A stretch of 64,000 nucleotides of DNA from Pseudoalteromonas phenolica (GTDB taxonomy: Bacteria; Pseudomonadota; Gammaproteobacteria; Enterobacterales; Alteromonadaceae): assembly GCF_005876835.1 (NCBI RefSeq), contig NZ_PPSW01000021.1, forward strand, positions 62,001-126,000, in the 5' to 3' direction. The notes below the pieces were generated by a model, which did not search any database, was not told where the DNA came from, and was given only the letters and a program-made list of their open reading frames with translations. Each line of letters begins with the position of its first letter. Within the stretch, counting starts at the first letter, position 1. This document shows, one piece after another, positions 18,467-27,350 of the stretch. Position numbers and translations under genes: made by a program.

Positions 18467-20323
18467 TTAGAGTTCGAAGTCGCTCTTTGTGCCGTCAGCA
18501 TGTAACAGGTAGTAGCCTGCAAGTTTGTTGTTCTCAAGCTCAATGAGGCTGATTGCAGCGTGAGATAAGAGATAAGGTGAGCGCAAATGCTCAGAGCGAC
18601 AAAGATGCTTGGTCACTTTCATTTGCCAACGTTTAGTAAAAAAGTTGAGCGGGCTCCATCTCGCGTATAAAAATGAGTCTAAATGATCAAAACACTTCAA
18701 TAGCGTTTTAGGGAATTCATTTTTAATACCTGATGCAGTTAATTGCCAAATCCGGTTATCGTGTTGCCCAAAGCGTGCTTGCACAGAAAAGCAAAACGAA
18801 TAATGTACGTCGCCCGATAAAATAATAGTTTCTATCGGCGTATCACTTCGCCTAAAAATGTCCATAAGTTTTCTGGCTGCCCCTTCATGGGCCATCCAGT
18901 TTTCAACATCCACCACCAAAGGATGCCCACAGGCGTTGAAAATGGCTTGCACCGCTTCAATGGCTTTTACCCCAAATACTGGCGCAGGAGACACAATAAT
19001 TGTTTCTTTTTGATGCTGAAGTTGAGTTTGAAGAAACATCAGCATTTCCCAGTCCATTAAGCCACTAGGCTCATTAAAGTCTTGCTCATTTCGCCAACGG
19101 TGGGTTCTTGTATCTAATACAACCAGCTTCGGCGTTGTTTCAAGGCAGTAATGCCAGTTATCGAACTGATGAAGGTGCGTATCAAATTTTGTTAGCTCCC
19201 ATTCACATGTCTTTAGACTAGCGTTGAAATGAGTTAAAAGCGTTTTAGACATTGAACCTGCGTCATTACCCAGCCCTTGAAATAGCCAATAAGAAAGTAA
19301 ACCATTACTGATGATCCGTTGACTGGCAGGATTCGACGAAATGTTTTGTTCCCACTGGGCGGTTAAATTCCAATCATCTGTTACATCATGGTCGTCAAAC
19401 ATCATCAAAGTTGAGAGATTCGCAAACAGCCTTGCCACCTTTGGTAAACTCTTTACAAACCCCTTTAGGCTGTTTTTTTGTAATTCATATAAATCAGTTT
19501 GTTTGGCGTTGGTAGTTTTAAAATGTGCTTTTTCAAAATCAAATAACCGCCAGCACGCTTCACTATGCGCCAATAAATAATAAGCAACAAACTCTTCTAA
19601 ATAAACTAGGTGATTGACTGCATGCGCGCTAGTGAAGTGCGGTTCATCTTTGCGAAGCCAATATCCTAAACTGCGTTTTGAACGCTCTTGCCATGGTGTT
19701 TTTGGTAAGTGCGGCGTTCTTGCAAATAATTGCTCTGATAAGTTATCAGGTAGATTTATGAACTCAGTCCGTGATTCTTTGTATAAGCAAAGTTGCTCAA
19801 TAACTGTATAAATCGCCTGCAACATTGGTCCTGCCACATCATCGGCATAAATCTGGTCGCCAGAAAGTAATAATAAGGTTGGTGCTGTTGTTTGATTGAG
19901 TCTCGCTTGAGATAGCGTTTCATCTGCACTCGCCAACGAATCTTCTACAGGGTAATGCGGGTTACGACAAGAGCCATGCAATACCTGTTTTAAAACATTT
20001 GGGATCACAAACTCAGGCGTACTGGCATCAGGATAACAATAAGCTGACAAATCCGTTTTAACCTCATCGAGATACAACGTATAGCCTATTTTTGTATCGG
20101 TAATAAACTCACCACTTTTTGGTTTCACATTGACTATATAGAAAAAACAATGCTTACCCAGTGGTATTTCGAGTACTTCGTTTTCAACCTCAGTGCCTGT
20201 AAACTCAAAACGTACAGCCCGAGGCATTGAAGTGACCAGTTGCAAACACACATTACTAGCCTCAGCCCGACGAACCATCGGCCCAAGTAAAAGTTCTGGA
20301 AGATGTGTGTTTACAACTGACAT
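18467..20323 (-). CDS. PhoD-like metallophosphatase, probably cytoplasmic
   Basis: The 618-residue protein contains the PhoD-type metallophosphoesterase motifs LHGSCRNPHYP (about 135), LSGDQIYADDVAG (about 180), MMFDDHDVTDDWN (about 320) and LSGDVHYSF (about 515). These ligate the metal centre of alkaline phosphatase D. Unlike classical PhoD it has no signal peptide or Tat motif, so it probably acts in the cytoplasm on an unknown phosphodiester or phosphomonoester. It lies 5 bases after tatD and so may be the last gene of the fab/holB transcript. Confidence 0.82.
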   Translation of the reverse strand: MSVVNTHLPELLLGPMVRRAEASNVCLQLVTSMPRAVRFEFTGTEVENEVLEIPLGKHCFFYIVNVKPKSGEFITDTKIGYTLYLDEVKTDLSAYCYPDASTPEFVIPNVLKQVLHGSCRNPHYPVEDSLASADETLSQARLNQTTAPTLLLLSGDQIYADDVAGPMLQAIYTVIEQLCLYKESRTEFINLPDNLSEQLFARTPHLPKTPWQERSKRSLGYWLRKDEPHFTSAHAVNHLVYLEEFVAYYLLAHSEACWRLFDFEKAHFKTTNAKQTDLYELQKNSLKGFVKSLPKVARLFANLSTLMMFDDHDVTDDWNLTAQWEQNISSNPASQRIISNGLLSYWLFQGLGNDAGSMSKTLLTHFNASLKTCEWELTKFDTHLHQFDNWHYCLETTPKLVVLDTRTHRWRNEQDFNEPSGLMDWEMLMFLQTQLQHQKETIIVSPAPVFGVKAIEAVQAIFNACGHPLVVDVENWMAHEGAARKLMDIFRRSDTPIETIILSGDVHYSFCFSVQARFGQHDNRIWQLTASGIKNEFPKTLLKCFDHLDSFLYARWSPLNFFTKRWQMKVTKHLCRSEHLRSPYLLSHAAISLIELENNKLAGYYLLHADGTKSDFEL

Positions 20324-20328
20324 GACGA

Positions 20329-21108
20329 TTATTTGCGCTTGGCTAAGCTAAATAGATCATAGAAGTTGTTTGTTGTTGCCGTTGCGAGCTCTTTATATGT
20401 GATACCTTTTAAGTCAGCAATATAATAGGCAACATCTTGCACATAAGCAGGCTGGTTTGTTTTGCCACGATAAGGCACTGGTGCAAGGTAAGGAGAATCA
20501 GTTTCGATGAGTAATCTATCTAGTGGAATTTGTTTCACCACCTCTTTTAATTCAACCGCGTTTTTAAATGTCACAATACCTGAGATTGAAATATAAAAAC
20601 CCAAATCAAGAGCTTGTTTTGCCATCGACCAATCTTCAGTAAAACAATGCAAAACACCACCGCATTTATCGGCACCATGGGCTTTCATAAGATCTATGGT
20701 ATCAGTTCGGGCATCTCGGGTATGAATGATCAGCGGCTTTTGTAGTTCATTAGCCACTTCTATGTGTCCAACAAAACTCTCTTGTTGCACAGAGTGCGTG
20801 TCTTTTGAGTAGTAATAGTCTAGGCCCGTTTCACCAATCGCAACCACTTTATCGTGTTGAGCCAGTGACAATAACTGACTTTTATCCAAGGCTTGCTCTT
20901 GGTTTAAAGGGTGCACACCACATGAGACTGAAATATCATCAAATGCTTGTACTTTTTCAAGCATACTCGGGAATTGATCTAGTGTGACGCTTACACATAA
21001 AAAGTGCTCGACTTGCTTTTGTCTTGCTGCATCTAATGCTTCTGGGAGTGATAAACCAAGTTTATCAAAATCTAATCTATCTAAATGGCAGTGCGAATCT
21101 ACAATCAT
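20329..21108 (-). CDS. TatD-family metal-dependent hydrolase (YcfH-like)
   Basis: The 259-residue TIM-barrel hydrolase has the TatD metal-binding signatures DSHCHLDRLDF, IGETGLDYYYS, IIHTRDA, LHCFTED and IETDSPYLAP. Family members are 3'-5' DNA exonucleases or D-aminoacyl-tRNA-like hydrolases; the substrate of YcfH itself is not settled. The position after holB matches ycfH of E. coli. Confidence 0.92.
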   Translation of the reverse strand: MIVDSHCHLDRLDFDKLGLSLPEALDAARQKQVEHFLCVSVTLDQFPSMLEKVQAFDDISVSCGVHPLNQEQALDKSQLLSLAQHDKVVAIGETGLDYYYSKDTHSVQQESFVGHIEVANELQKPLIIHTRDARTDTIDLMKAHGADKCGGVLHCFTEDWSMAKQALDLGFYISISGIVTFKNAVELKEVVKQIPLDRLLIETDSPYLAPVPYRGKTNQPAYVQDVAYYIADLKGITYKELATATTNNFYDLFSLAKRK

Positions 21109-21116
21109 AACTACTC

Positions 21117-21443
21117 TTACATGGTGTAGGTGGGTTTTTCTGAATTAAGTGCTGTCCCCAGCAACTTTATGATTTTATCGTTGACTGTTTCATTCCCCTC
21201 AGAAAAGCCAACGCCCACGCCTGGTGGATTTGAATTTTGCGCGCCTTGCGGTGTTATCCATACTACTTTGCCTTCAATGACATCTTCTTCTAATGCATCT
21301 GGCAAAGTCACGCGCAGCGATAAAGGCTGCCCCATATCAAAGCGAGAGTTAGTTTTAACAAACAAGCCGCCGTGCTTTAATGCGGGCATGTAACAACGAT
21401 ATAACTCGTCAAAATCTTCAAAATCTAGAAGTAAAACTTGCAT
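21117..21443 (-). CDS. pilZ: PilZ domain protein (type IV pilus assembly type)
   Basis: The 108-residue protein resembles the PilZ that is encoded beside holB in Pseudomonas: it contains the beta-barrel core (GGLFVKTNSRFDMGQPLSL and GKVVWITPQG) but lacks the RxxxR c-di-GMP-binding motif at its N-terminus. Such non-binding PilZ proteins act with PilB/FimX-type proteins in pilus extension. The frame sits between holB and tatD in one minus-strand run. Confidence 0.85.
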   Translation of the reverse strand: MQVLLLDFEDFDELYRCYMPALKHGGLFVKTNSRFDMGQPLSLRVTLPDALEEDVIEGKVVWITPQGAQNSNPPGVGVGFSEGNETVNDKIIKLLGTALNSEKPTYTM

Positions 21444-21452
21444 AGTGCTCCC

Positions 21453-22355
21453 CTACTGCAAAGCCTGTTTTAGGGCTGTAAATAACTTAAGCAAGGCTAA
21501 TTGTAAATTCAAGCCTGGGATCTGTTGATGATCCTTTATAAAGTCAACCAAAGCCTGTTGTGCGACTGTAATCTTTGCGAAGTCAGCACCATCGTATAAA
21601 GCTTGCTTTATTCGCCCTTGAACAAAGCGCCCCATTTCATTGACCAATTCTGGCGATTTTATCAATAATTCAACACATTGCGAAACATCCGCCGCATGAT
21701 TGAGAGTGTCAATACTATGGAATAATTGGTTAATTTGTTCAACTTGACCCGTTTCAAACCAATGCTCAATTTTTAAAGGCTGCGACATAAACAAATTAAT
21801 CCATGGCTGTTCAGCGTAATCACCTAATTGTTGCATCAACCAAGTCCTAACTTGCGGCTCGGATTGAACCGCTATATCGCTCTTTGCACAGCGACTCACA
21901 ATCGTCGCTGGCAATTGCGCGACATCATCACAAGTTAAAATCAAAAAGCGTTTTGCGTTTGGCTCTTCAAGTGTTTTTAGCAATGCATTGGCCGCTGAAT
22001 GCGTCATTTTATGCGCTTGGTGAACAATAACTACTTTGTTGCCACCTTGCTGCGCCGAATGATAGATGAAATCGGCGATTGCTCTTATTTCATCGACACC
22101 TATGGTCGCACCCTCAGAGCTGACAAGCAGTTTATCAGGGTGAGTTTGTGCTGCAATTAAGGCACAACTTTTACATTGGCCACATGCCAAAAGCTCTGAA
22201 GTATTTTCACACAAGATGGCATCAGCCAGCCCCTTTGCTAATGCTAACTTGCCTACTCCTTGCAACCCAGCAAGCAGCTGAGCATGATGAAAGCGACCCG
22301 CTTTAAAGCTCGTATTGAGCTGTTGCCAAGGACGCTCTAACCAAGGCATCATCAC
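21453..22355 (-). CDS. holB: DNA polymerase III subunit delta'
   Basis: HolB is the non-catalytic arm of the clamp loader. The 300 residues begin with PWLERPWQQL, then HHAQLLAGLQGVGKLALAKG, a zinc-binding CGQCKSCALIAAQTHPD and the SRC-type motif IVSRCAKSD. TLEEPNAKRFLILTCDD is the typical AAA+ segment. It overlaps the tmk stop by 4 bases. DnaX, its partner, is also in this window at 60943-63330. Confidence 0.95.
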   Translation of the reverse strand: MMMPWLERPWQQLNTSFKAGRFHHAQLLAGLQGVGKLALAKGLADAILCENTSELLACGQCKSCALIAAQTHPDKLLVSSEGATIGVDEIRAIADFIYHSAQQGGNKVVIVHQAHKMTHSAANALLKTLEEPNAKRFLILTCDDVAQLPATIVSRCAKSDIAVQSEPQVRTWLMQQLGDYAEQPWINLFMSQPLKIEHWFETGQVEQINQLFHSIDTLNHAADVSQCVELLIKSPELVNEMGRFVQGRIKQALYDGADFAKITVAQQALVDFIKDHQQIPGLNLQLALLKLFTALKQALQ

Positions 22356-22981
22356 AAATTAACCTGCTGATAAAAGTTTTCTAATGCCGCCAAAATATCA
22401 GCATGCACTTTATCTATCGCTTGCTCTGCGTTTATGACCACGCAATTCTCATCTGATTCAGCTAATGCTAAATAACGAGCGCGAGTTTTTTCGAAAAACT
22501 CAATCGCTTCTAACTCAATTCTATCGAGCTCTCCACGCCCACGTGCGCGTGATAAACCCACCTCTGGTGAAATGTCCAGATATAAGGTGAGATCGGGTTT
22601 TAAACCTTGTAATACAATATCAGAAAGACTGTTCAATGTTACTTGAGATAAACCTCTGCCACCACCTTGGTAAGCTTGTGAAGACATGTCATGTCTGTCA
22701 CCCAGTATCCACTTGTTGGCAGCAAGGCTAGGTCTGATCACATTATGCAGTAACTGCGCTCGTGCAGCGTACATAATAAGTAGCTCAGTTTCACCTGCCA
22801 CTTCTTCTTCATACTGGTTTTTAACAAGCGTTCTAAGTGCTTCAGCCATTGGCGTGCCACCCGGCTCTCGGGTGTTAATAAAGTCAATTTGCTTATCTGC
22901 AAGAAACTGTTGGCAAATTTGCATTGCTGTTGATTTACCAGCCCCTTCAAGGCCTTCAATCACAATAAATTTAGCTGTCAT
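22352..22981 (-). CDS. tmk: Thymidylate kinase
   Basis: Tmk phosphorylates dTMP to dTDP. The 209-residue enzyme has P-loop IEGLEGAGKSTAM, the DR(Y/H) motif in ILGDRHDMSSQAYQGG and a LID region with ARGRGELDRIE. Length is typical. It overlaps mltG by 11 bases and holB by 4, giving a tight mltG-tmk-holB run. Confidence 0.97.
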   Translation of the reverse strand: MTAKFIVIEGLEGAGKSTAMQICQQFLADKQIDFINTREPGGTPMAEALRTLVKNQYEEEVAGETELLIMYAARAQLLHNVIRPSLAANKWILGDRHDMSSQAYQGGGRGLSQVTLNSLSDIVLQGLKPDLTLYLDISPEVGLSRARGRGELDRIELEAIEFFEKTRARYLALAESDENCVVINAEQAIDKVHADILAALENFYQQVNL

Positions 22982-23960
22982 TACTTCTCTTTAAAATATA
23001 CTGTCTTACGGCCTTATTATGATCCGTTAAGTTTTTAGAAAACTGATGCTGGCCGTTGCCTTTGGCAACAAAATAATAGTAATCAGTTGTATCAGGTTGA
23101 GTCGCCGCTATGATTGCCTCTTTTGATGGCATGGCAATGGGTGTTGGCGGCAAACCATTTATTCTGTATGTATTATAAGGCGTATGCTCTTTTAAATCTT
23201 TGCGTTTAATATCTCCATCAAATCGTTCTCCCAATCCATAAATTACCGTAGGATCAGTTTGCAAACGCATTTTCTTATTGAGTCGATTAATAAACACTGA
23301 AGCGATTTTTTTGCGCTCTCCAGCGTAACCCGTTTCTTTCTCAATGATCGATGCCAATATTAGTGCCTCATAAGCATTTTGCAGTGGCAAATTAGCAATT
23401 CGATTTTCCCAAACTTGCGCGAGTTCTGTTTTCATTGCCTCATGTGCGCGTGTCACAATCGACAACGCGCTGTCGTTTGCATGATAAAAATAAGTTTCGG
23501 GTAGTAACCAGCCTTCCGCATAGTTAGTCACTTCTAATTGCTCTGAAAGCTTAGCCTCGTCAATATCGTAATCGATGAAATCAGCCGATTTGAGCTTATT
23601 GAGGACCATTTTTAAAGTGTCACCTTCAATCACAGTAAAACTAAACTGTTTTTGCTGGCCTTGGTAAATTTTATCAATGGCCTCTAACACGGTTAAGTTT
23701 TGTAGCTCATATAAGCCTGGTTTTAGCGAGGTATTCGCAGGGTATAACTTGGTATATACTTGCAGTGCAAAACACGAATCAATATTACCTTTCGCTAACC
23801 ACTCATTACAAAGTCGATGAACACCTGTACCTCGTTTCACTTCGAACAACTCAGGGATATTTGTCAGTTGTAACTGCTTAAAGTGTGTTATTTGCTGTTG
23901 AATGAATACGGCAGCGATTAACATCAAGAGCATAAAGGCTACGGTTATCTTCTTAAGCAT
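22971..23960 (-). CDS. mltG: Endolytic murein transglycosylase MltG
   Basis: MltG cuts nascent peptidoglycan strands and is thought to set glycan length. The 329 residues begin with an N-terminal membrane anchor (about 5-25), followed by a LysM-like part and the YceG catalytic domain with SIIEKETGYAGERKKIASVF (containing the catalytic Glu), LQTDPTVIYGLG and YNTYRINGLPPTPI. It overlaps pabC by 8 bases. Confidence 0.96.
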   Translation of the reverse strand: MLKKITVAFMLLMLIAAVFIQQQITHFKQLQLTNIPELFEVKRGTGVHRLCNEWLAKGNIDSCFALQVYTKLYPANTSLKPGLYELQNLTVLEAIDKIYQGQQKQFSFTVIEGDTLKMVLNKLKSADFIDYDIDEAKLSEQLEVTNYAEGWLLPETYFYHANDSALSIVTRAHEAMKTELAQVWENRIANLPLQNAYEALILASIIEKETGYAGERKKIASVFINRLNKKMRLQTDPTVIYGLGERFDGDIKRKDLKEHTPYNTYRINGLPPTPIAMPSKEAIIAATQPDTTDYYYFVAKGNGQHQFSKNLTDHNKAVRQYILKRSNDS

Positions 23961-24744
23961 ATAAGGAACTCATTAAACTCTGTTTGACGATTAAAGCTGC
24001 TTCAAGCTCAAACTGTTTTGTATCTAATTGAATAATTGGCACTAACTCCATCAAACTATTACAAGTAAACAACGCGTCCATATCAGTCCAAAAGCCGATA
24101 CTCTCTTCAACTTCAGTAATGAGATTTACTTGCTGTAATGCACTTAGGTAAACACCTTTTATACCTGCCTTAGACAATTTTGGCGTAAAAAACTCACCAT
24201 TTTTAAAACCAATCAAGTTTCCAGCTGATGTTTCAATTACTTGATTATTAATGTCTAACACTATCACATCATGGCTATCAGTAAACTGCTTGGCATCTTG
24301 TTTGATCAGCACTTGTTCAAGTCTATTTAACGTTTTTAAGCCAGCCAACAATGGCTGATGACCAAGTTTTACGTTTGAAGTACTTACTTTGATCCCATGA
24401 CTCTGCCAATCAGCATAATGCGTAGGAAAAGGAAGCACGGAAACAATTGCATTGAGGCTTGGTTCATCAGGGGCTAGGTAACCACGCCCTCCTTCACCTC
24501 TGGTGATAACCACTTTTAATACGGCTAATTCATGCCCTATTACATGCTTTTCACACTCGGATTGCACCTGTTGCCAATCAATTTTTGGAAAATGGAGTGC
24601 TTTAGCACATGATTGCAGGCGTGTGAGATGTAAGTCCCAGAGTTGGACTTTACCTGATTTAATGGCTGCTGTAGTAAAAAAGCCATCGCCATATTGGAAG
24701 CCGCGGTCTTGAGGTGTGATTGTGGTTGTTATTTTTAAACTCAT
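23953..24744 (-). CDS. pabC: Aminodeoxychorismate lyase
   Basis: PabC is a PLP enzyme that splits 4-amino-4-deoxychorismate to p-aminobenzoate and pyruvate for folate synthesis. The 263-residue protein shows the class IV aminotransferase pattern: ITPQDRGFQYGDGFFTTAAI, GLKTLNRLEQVL, VIETSAGNLIGF and TCNSLMELVPI. The ATG at 24744 was chosen because the further upstream ATG at 24768 lies inside the fabF terminator hairpin and adds residues without homology. Confidence 0.93.
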   Translation of the reverse strand: MSLKITTTITPQDRGFQYGDGFFTTAAIKSGKVQLWDLHLTRLQSCAKALHFPKIDWQQVQSECEKHVIGHELAVLKVVITRGEGGRGYLAPDEPSLNAIVSVLPFPTHYADWQSHGIKVSTSNVKLGHQPLLAGLKTLNRLEQVLIKQDAKQFTDSHDVIVLDINNQVIETSAGNLIGFKNGEFFTPKLSKAGIKGVYLSALQQVNLITEVEESIGFWTDMDALFTCNSLMELVPIIQLDTKQFELEAALIVKQSLMSSLYA

Positions 24745-24750
24745 TTTAAT

Positions 24751-24779
24751 CACAAAAAAGCCCGGCATTGCCAGGCTTT
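24751..24779 (-). terminator. Rho-independent terminator after fabF
   Basis: On the minus strand AAAGCCTGGC pairs with GCCGGGCTTT (one wobble) around AAT, then T6. It ends just before the pabC ATG, so pabC must rely on readthrough or its own promoter. Confidence 0.8.
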
Positions 24780-24808
24780 CTTTATTAGTTTGTCGCCGTA
24801 TTTAAGGA

Positions 24809-26047
24809 TTATACCTTTTTAAATAGCAACGAGCCATTGGTTCCACCAAAACCAAATGAGTTACATAAAGCATACTCAAGTTTTGCGTCACGACCTGTAT
24901 GCGCAATATAATCTAGATCACACCCTTCGTCTGGGTTATCTAGGTTAATAGTCGGTGATACCTTTTGGTCGTGTAACGATAGCGCTGTGATAATTGACTC
25001 AACAGAGCCCGCAGCACCGAGTAGGTGACCCATCATTGATTTAGATGAACCAACCATCACTTTATCAGCAGCCGCACCGAAGATAGACTTAACCGCTTGC
25101 GTTTCAGCTTTGTCGCCCGCATGCGTTGAAGTACCATGTGCGTTGATATAGCCCACTTCTGCAGCATTTACACCCGCGTCTTTAAGGGCATTCTCCATCG
25201 CAAGTGCCGCACCTGAACCATCTTCAGGTGGTGACGTCATGTGGAATGCATCGCCACTCATACCAAAGCCAACTAGCTCAGCATAAATTTTTGCGCCGCG
25301 TGCTTTTGCATGTTCGTACTCTTCAAGTACCATCACGCCCGCACCATCCGCAAGTACAAAACCATCACGGTCTTTGTCCCAAGGACGAGAAGCTGCTTGT
25401 GGATCATCATTGCGTGTTGAAAGTGCACGTGCTGCACTAAAACCACCCATACCAATTGGTGTAGATGCTTTTTCCGCACCGCCTGCAACCATCGCATCTG
25501 CATCACCATAGGCAATCATGCGCGCGGCATGACCGATGTTATGCAAACCGGTTGTACAAGCAGTAACGATTGAAATATTTGGACCTCTCAAGCCATGCAT
25601 GATAGACAAGTGACCAGAGATCATATTGATAATTGTCGAAGGTACATAAAACGGTGACAGCTTACGTGGGCCACTATTGAGTAGTTTTACATGGTTTTCT
25701 TCGATTAATGTTAAACCACCGATACCTGAACCTACAGCTACACCTACACGTGCTGCATTTTCGTCAGTGATTTCAAGACCAGAGTCTTTTAAAGCTTGAA
25801 CCCCTGCTGCAACACCATATTGGATAAACAAGTCCATTTTTTTGGCTTCTTTCTTCGGCATGTACTCAGTGACATCAAAGTCATTGATCAGACCTGCGAA
25901 TTTAGTTCCAAAATTTGTGGTATCAAAGTGCGTGATGTTAGAAATGCCACTTTGGCCTTCTAGTAAGCCTTGCCAGGTTGATGCAACATCATTGCCTAGC
26001 GGCGTCAACATACCTAAGCCAGTTACTACGACTCGACGTTTAGCCAC
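24809..26047 (-). CDS. fabF: 3-oxoacyl-[ACP] synthase II
   Basis: FabF (412 residues) elongates acyl-ACP by condensation with malonyl-ACP and is responsible for temperature-dependent cis-vaccenate synthesis. Catalytic Cys is in [13 protein letters not shown], the two His in [11 protein letters not shown] and [12 protein letters not shown], with [13 protein letters not shown] at the end. The start is a GTG at 26047 preceded five bases away by the ribosome-binding site TGGAGG; the in-frame TTG four codons upstream is itself part of that Shine-Dalgarno sequence and so is unlikely. Confidence 0.97.
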   Translation of the reverse strand: MAKRRVVVTGLGMLTPLGNDVASTWQGLLEGQSGISNITHFDTTNFGTKFAGLINDFDVTEYMPKKEAKKMDLFIQYGVAAGVQALKDSGLEITDENAARVGVAVGSGIGGLTLIEENHVKLLNSGPRKLSPFYVPSTIINMISGHLSIMHGLRGPNISIVTACTTGLHNIGHAARMIAYGDADAMVAGGAEKASTPIGMGGFSAARALSTRNDDPQAASRPWDKDRDGFVLADGAGVMVLEEYEHAKARGAKIYAELVGFGMSGDAFHMTSPPEDGSGAALAMENALKDAGVNAAEVGYINAHGTSTHAGDKAETQAVKSIFGAAADKVMVGSSKSMMGHLLGAAGSVESIITALSLHDQKVSPTINLDNPDEGCDLDYIAHTGRDAKLEYALCNSFGFGGTNGSLLFKKV

Positions 26048-26098
26048 GGTTTCCTCCAAAAGGGATTGATTATTTTTATGAGGGGGTAGAAAAGACTA

Positions 26099-26118
26099 AG
26101 GGCAGCGAATGCTGCCCC
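26099..26118 (-). terminator. Attenuator hairpin between acpP and fabF
   Basis: GGGCAGC (26100-26106) pairs with GCTGCCC (26111-26117) around GAAT. On the minus strand the following bases are T-rich but interrupted, so partial termination is expected. This would let acpP be made in excess over fabF. Confidence 0.6.
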
Positions 26119-26133
26119 AAGTGATACGTTTGA

Positions 26134-26370
26134 TTACTCAGCGTGAGCAGTAACGTAGTCGATCGCTGCTTGAACAGTAGTGATTTTCTCTGCTTCTTCG
26201 TCAGGGATCTCAGTGTCGAACTCTTCTTCTAGAGCCATTACTAGCTCAACAGTGTCTAGAGAGTCAGCACCTAAGTCGTCTACGAAAGACGCTTCGTTTT
26301 TAACTTCTTCTTCTTTAACACCTAGTTGCTCAACAATGATTTTCGTTACGCGTTCTTGGATATCGCTCAT
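26134..26370 (-). CDS. acpP: Acyl carrier protein
   Basis: The 78-residue acidic protein carries the growing acyl chain on a phosphopantetheine arm attached to the Ser of [18 protein letters not shown]. Sequence and size are near those of E. coli AcpP. It has a clear ribosome-binding site (AAAGGAAAG) and its own promoter in the 220-base spacer after fabG, with an attenuator behind it. Confidence 0.98.
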   Translation of the reverse strand: MSDIQERVTKIIVEQLGVKEEEVKNEASFVDDLGADSLDTVELVMALEEEFDTEIPDEEAEKITTVQAAIDYVTAHAE

Positions 26371-26420
26371 TCTTCTTTCCTTTATTAAAACGCATTTGCG
26401 TTATTTTCAGATTGCGGCGT

Positions 26421-26449
26421 AGTGTACGGCGCATAATTCTGTGTTTCAA
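26421..26449 (-). promoter_or_regulatory. Candidate sigma-70 promoter of acpP
   Basis: On the minus strand TTGAAA (26449-26444) is followed after 17 bases by TACACT (26426-26421), about 50 bases before the acpP ATG. Behind fabG, an AT-rich inverted repeat (26547-26583, AGATCA...TGATCT) may act as a weak transcript end. Confidence 0.6.
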
Positions 26450-26590
26450 GGATTTGCTCAGATATTTTGATCTGGTCAAACCTGTTATAAATTAATTTAT
26501 ACTTTTATCGCTTATTTTAATAGCAATTTCAAGTAAGATTGCAGCAAGATCACAAAAAATTAATTGAATCTTTTTTATGATCTACAGCAA

Positions 26591-27337
26591 TTAAACCATG
26601 TACATCGCACCATTTACGTGCAAAGTCTCACCTGATACGTACGCAGCCGCATCAGACGCTAAATAACATACAGCAGCCGCGATTTCTTCAGGCTGGCCTA
26701 AACGACCTGCAGGTACGTTAGCAAGCGTTGCTGCTTTTTGATCATCAGTTAGCTCGTCAGTCATGTCAGTTTGAATGAAACCTGGTGCTACAACGTTTAC
26801 TGTAATACCACGAGAAGCGACTTCACGTGCTAGAGATTTAGAAAAACCAATTACACCCGCTTTTGCAGCTGCATAGTTTGCTTGACCTGCATTACCCATT
26901 GTGCCCACAACAGAACCAATGTTAATGATACGACCAGCTTTTTTCTTCATCATAGGACGAAGAACCGCTTTAGAAAGACGATAGATAGAGCTTAAGTTGG
27001 TATCGATGATGTCATTCCACTCATCGTCTTTCATACGCATAAGTAGATTGTCACGTGTGATACCTGCGTTATTAACTAGCACGTCAATATCACCAAAATC
27101 AGCTTTAATTGCCGCTAATGTTGCTGTAATTGAATCAGCATCAGTCACGTTCAGCGCGTAACCTTTGCCGTTTTCGCCTAAATATTCACTAATTTTTTCA
27201 GCGCCAGACTCGCTTGTCGCAGTACCCGCAACAATCGCACCTTGTGCAACTAATGCATTAGCAACAGATTTACCGATACCACGGCTTGCACCTGTTACTA
27301 AAACAATTTTACCTTCTAATGAAAATAGATTGCTCAT
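26591..27337 (-). CDS. fabG: 3-oxoacyl-[ACP] reductase
   Basis: FabG reduces beta-ketoacyl-ACP with NADPH. The 248-residue short-chain dehydrogenase has the cofactor motif VTGASRGIGKSVA, NNAGITRD, the catalytic Ser in INIGSVVGT and the Tyr/Lys pair in NYAAAKAGVIGF. It follows fabD by 13 bases. Confidence 0.98.
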   Translation of the reverse strand: MSNLFSLEGKIVLVTGASRGIGKSVANALVAQGAIVAGTATSESGAEKISEYLGENGKGYALNVTDADSITATLAAIKADFGDIDVLVNNAGITRDNLLMRMKDDEWNDIIDTNLSSIYRLSKAVLRPMMKKKAGRIINIGSVVGTMGNAGQANYAAAKAGVIGFSKSLAREVASRGITVNVVAPGFIQTDMTDELTDDQKAATLANVPAGRLGQPEEIAAAVCYLASDAAAYVSGETLHVNGAMYMV

Positions 27338-27350
27338 TCTTTATCTCTTC

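Noticed and set aside
23953..24768. Longer pabC start at 24768
   Set aside because: It lies within the fabF terminator hairpin; homology to PabC begins at the ATG at 24744.
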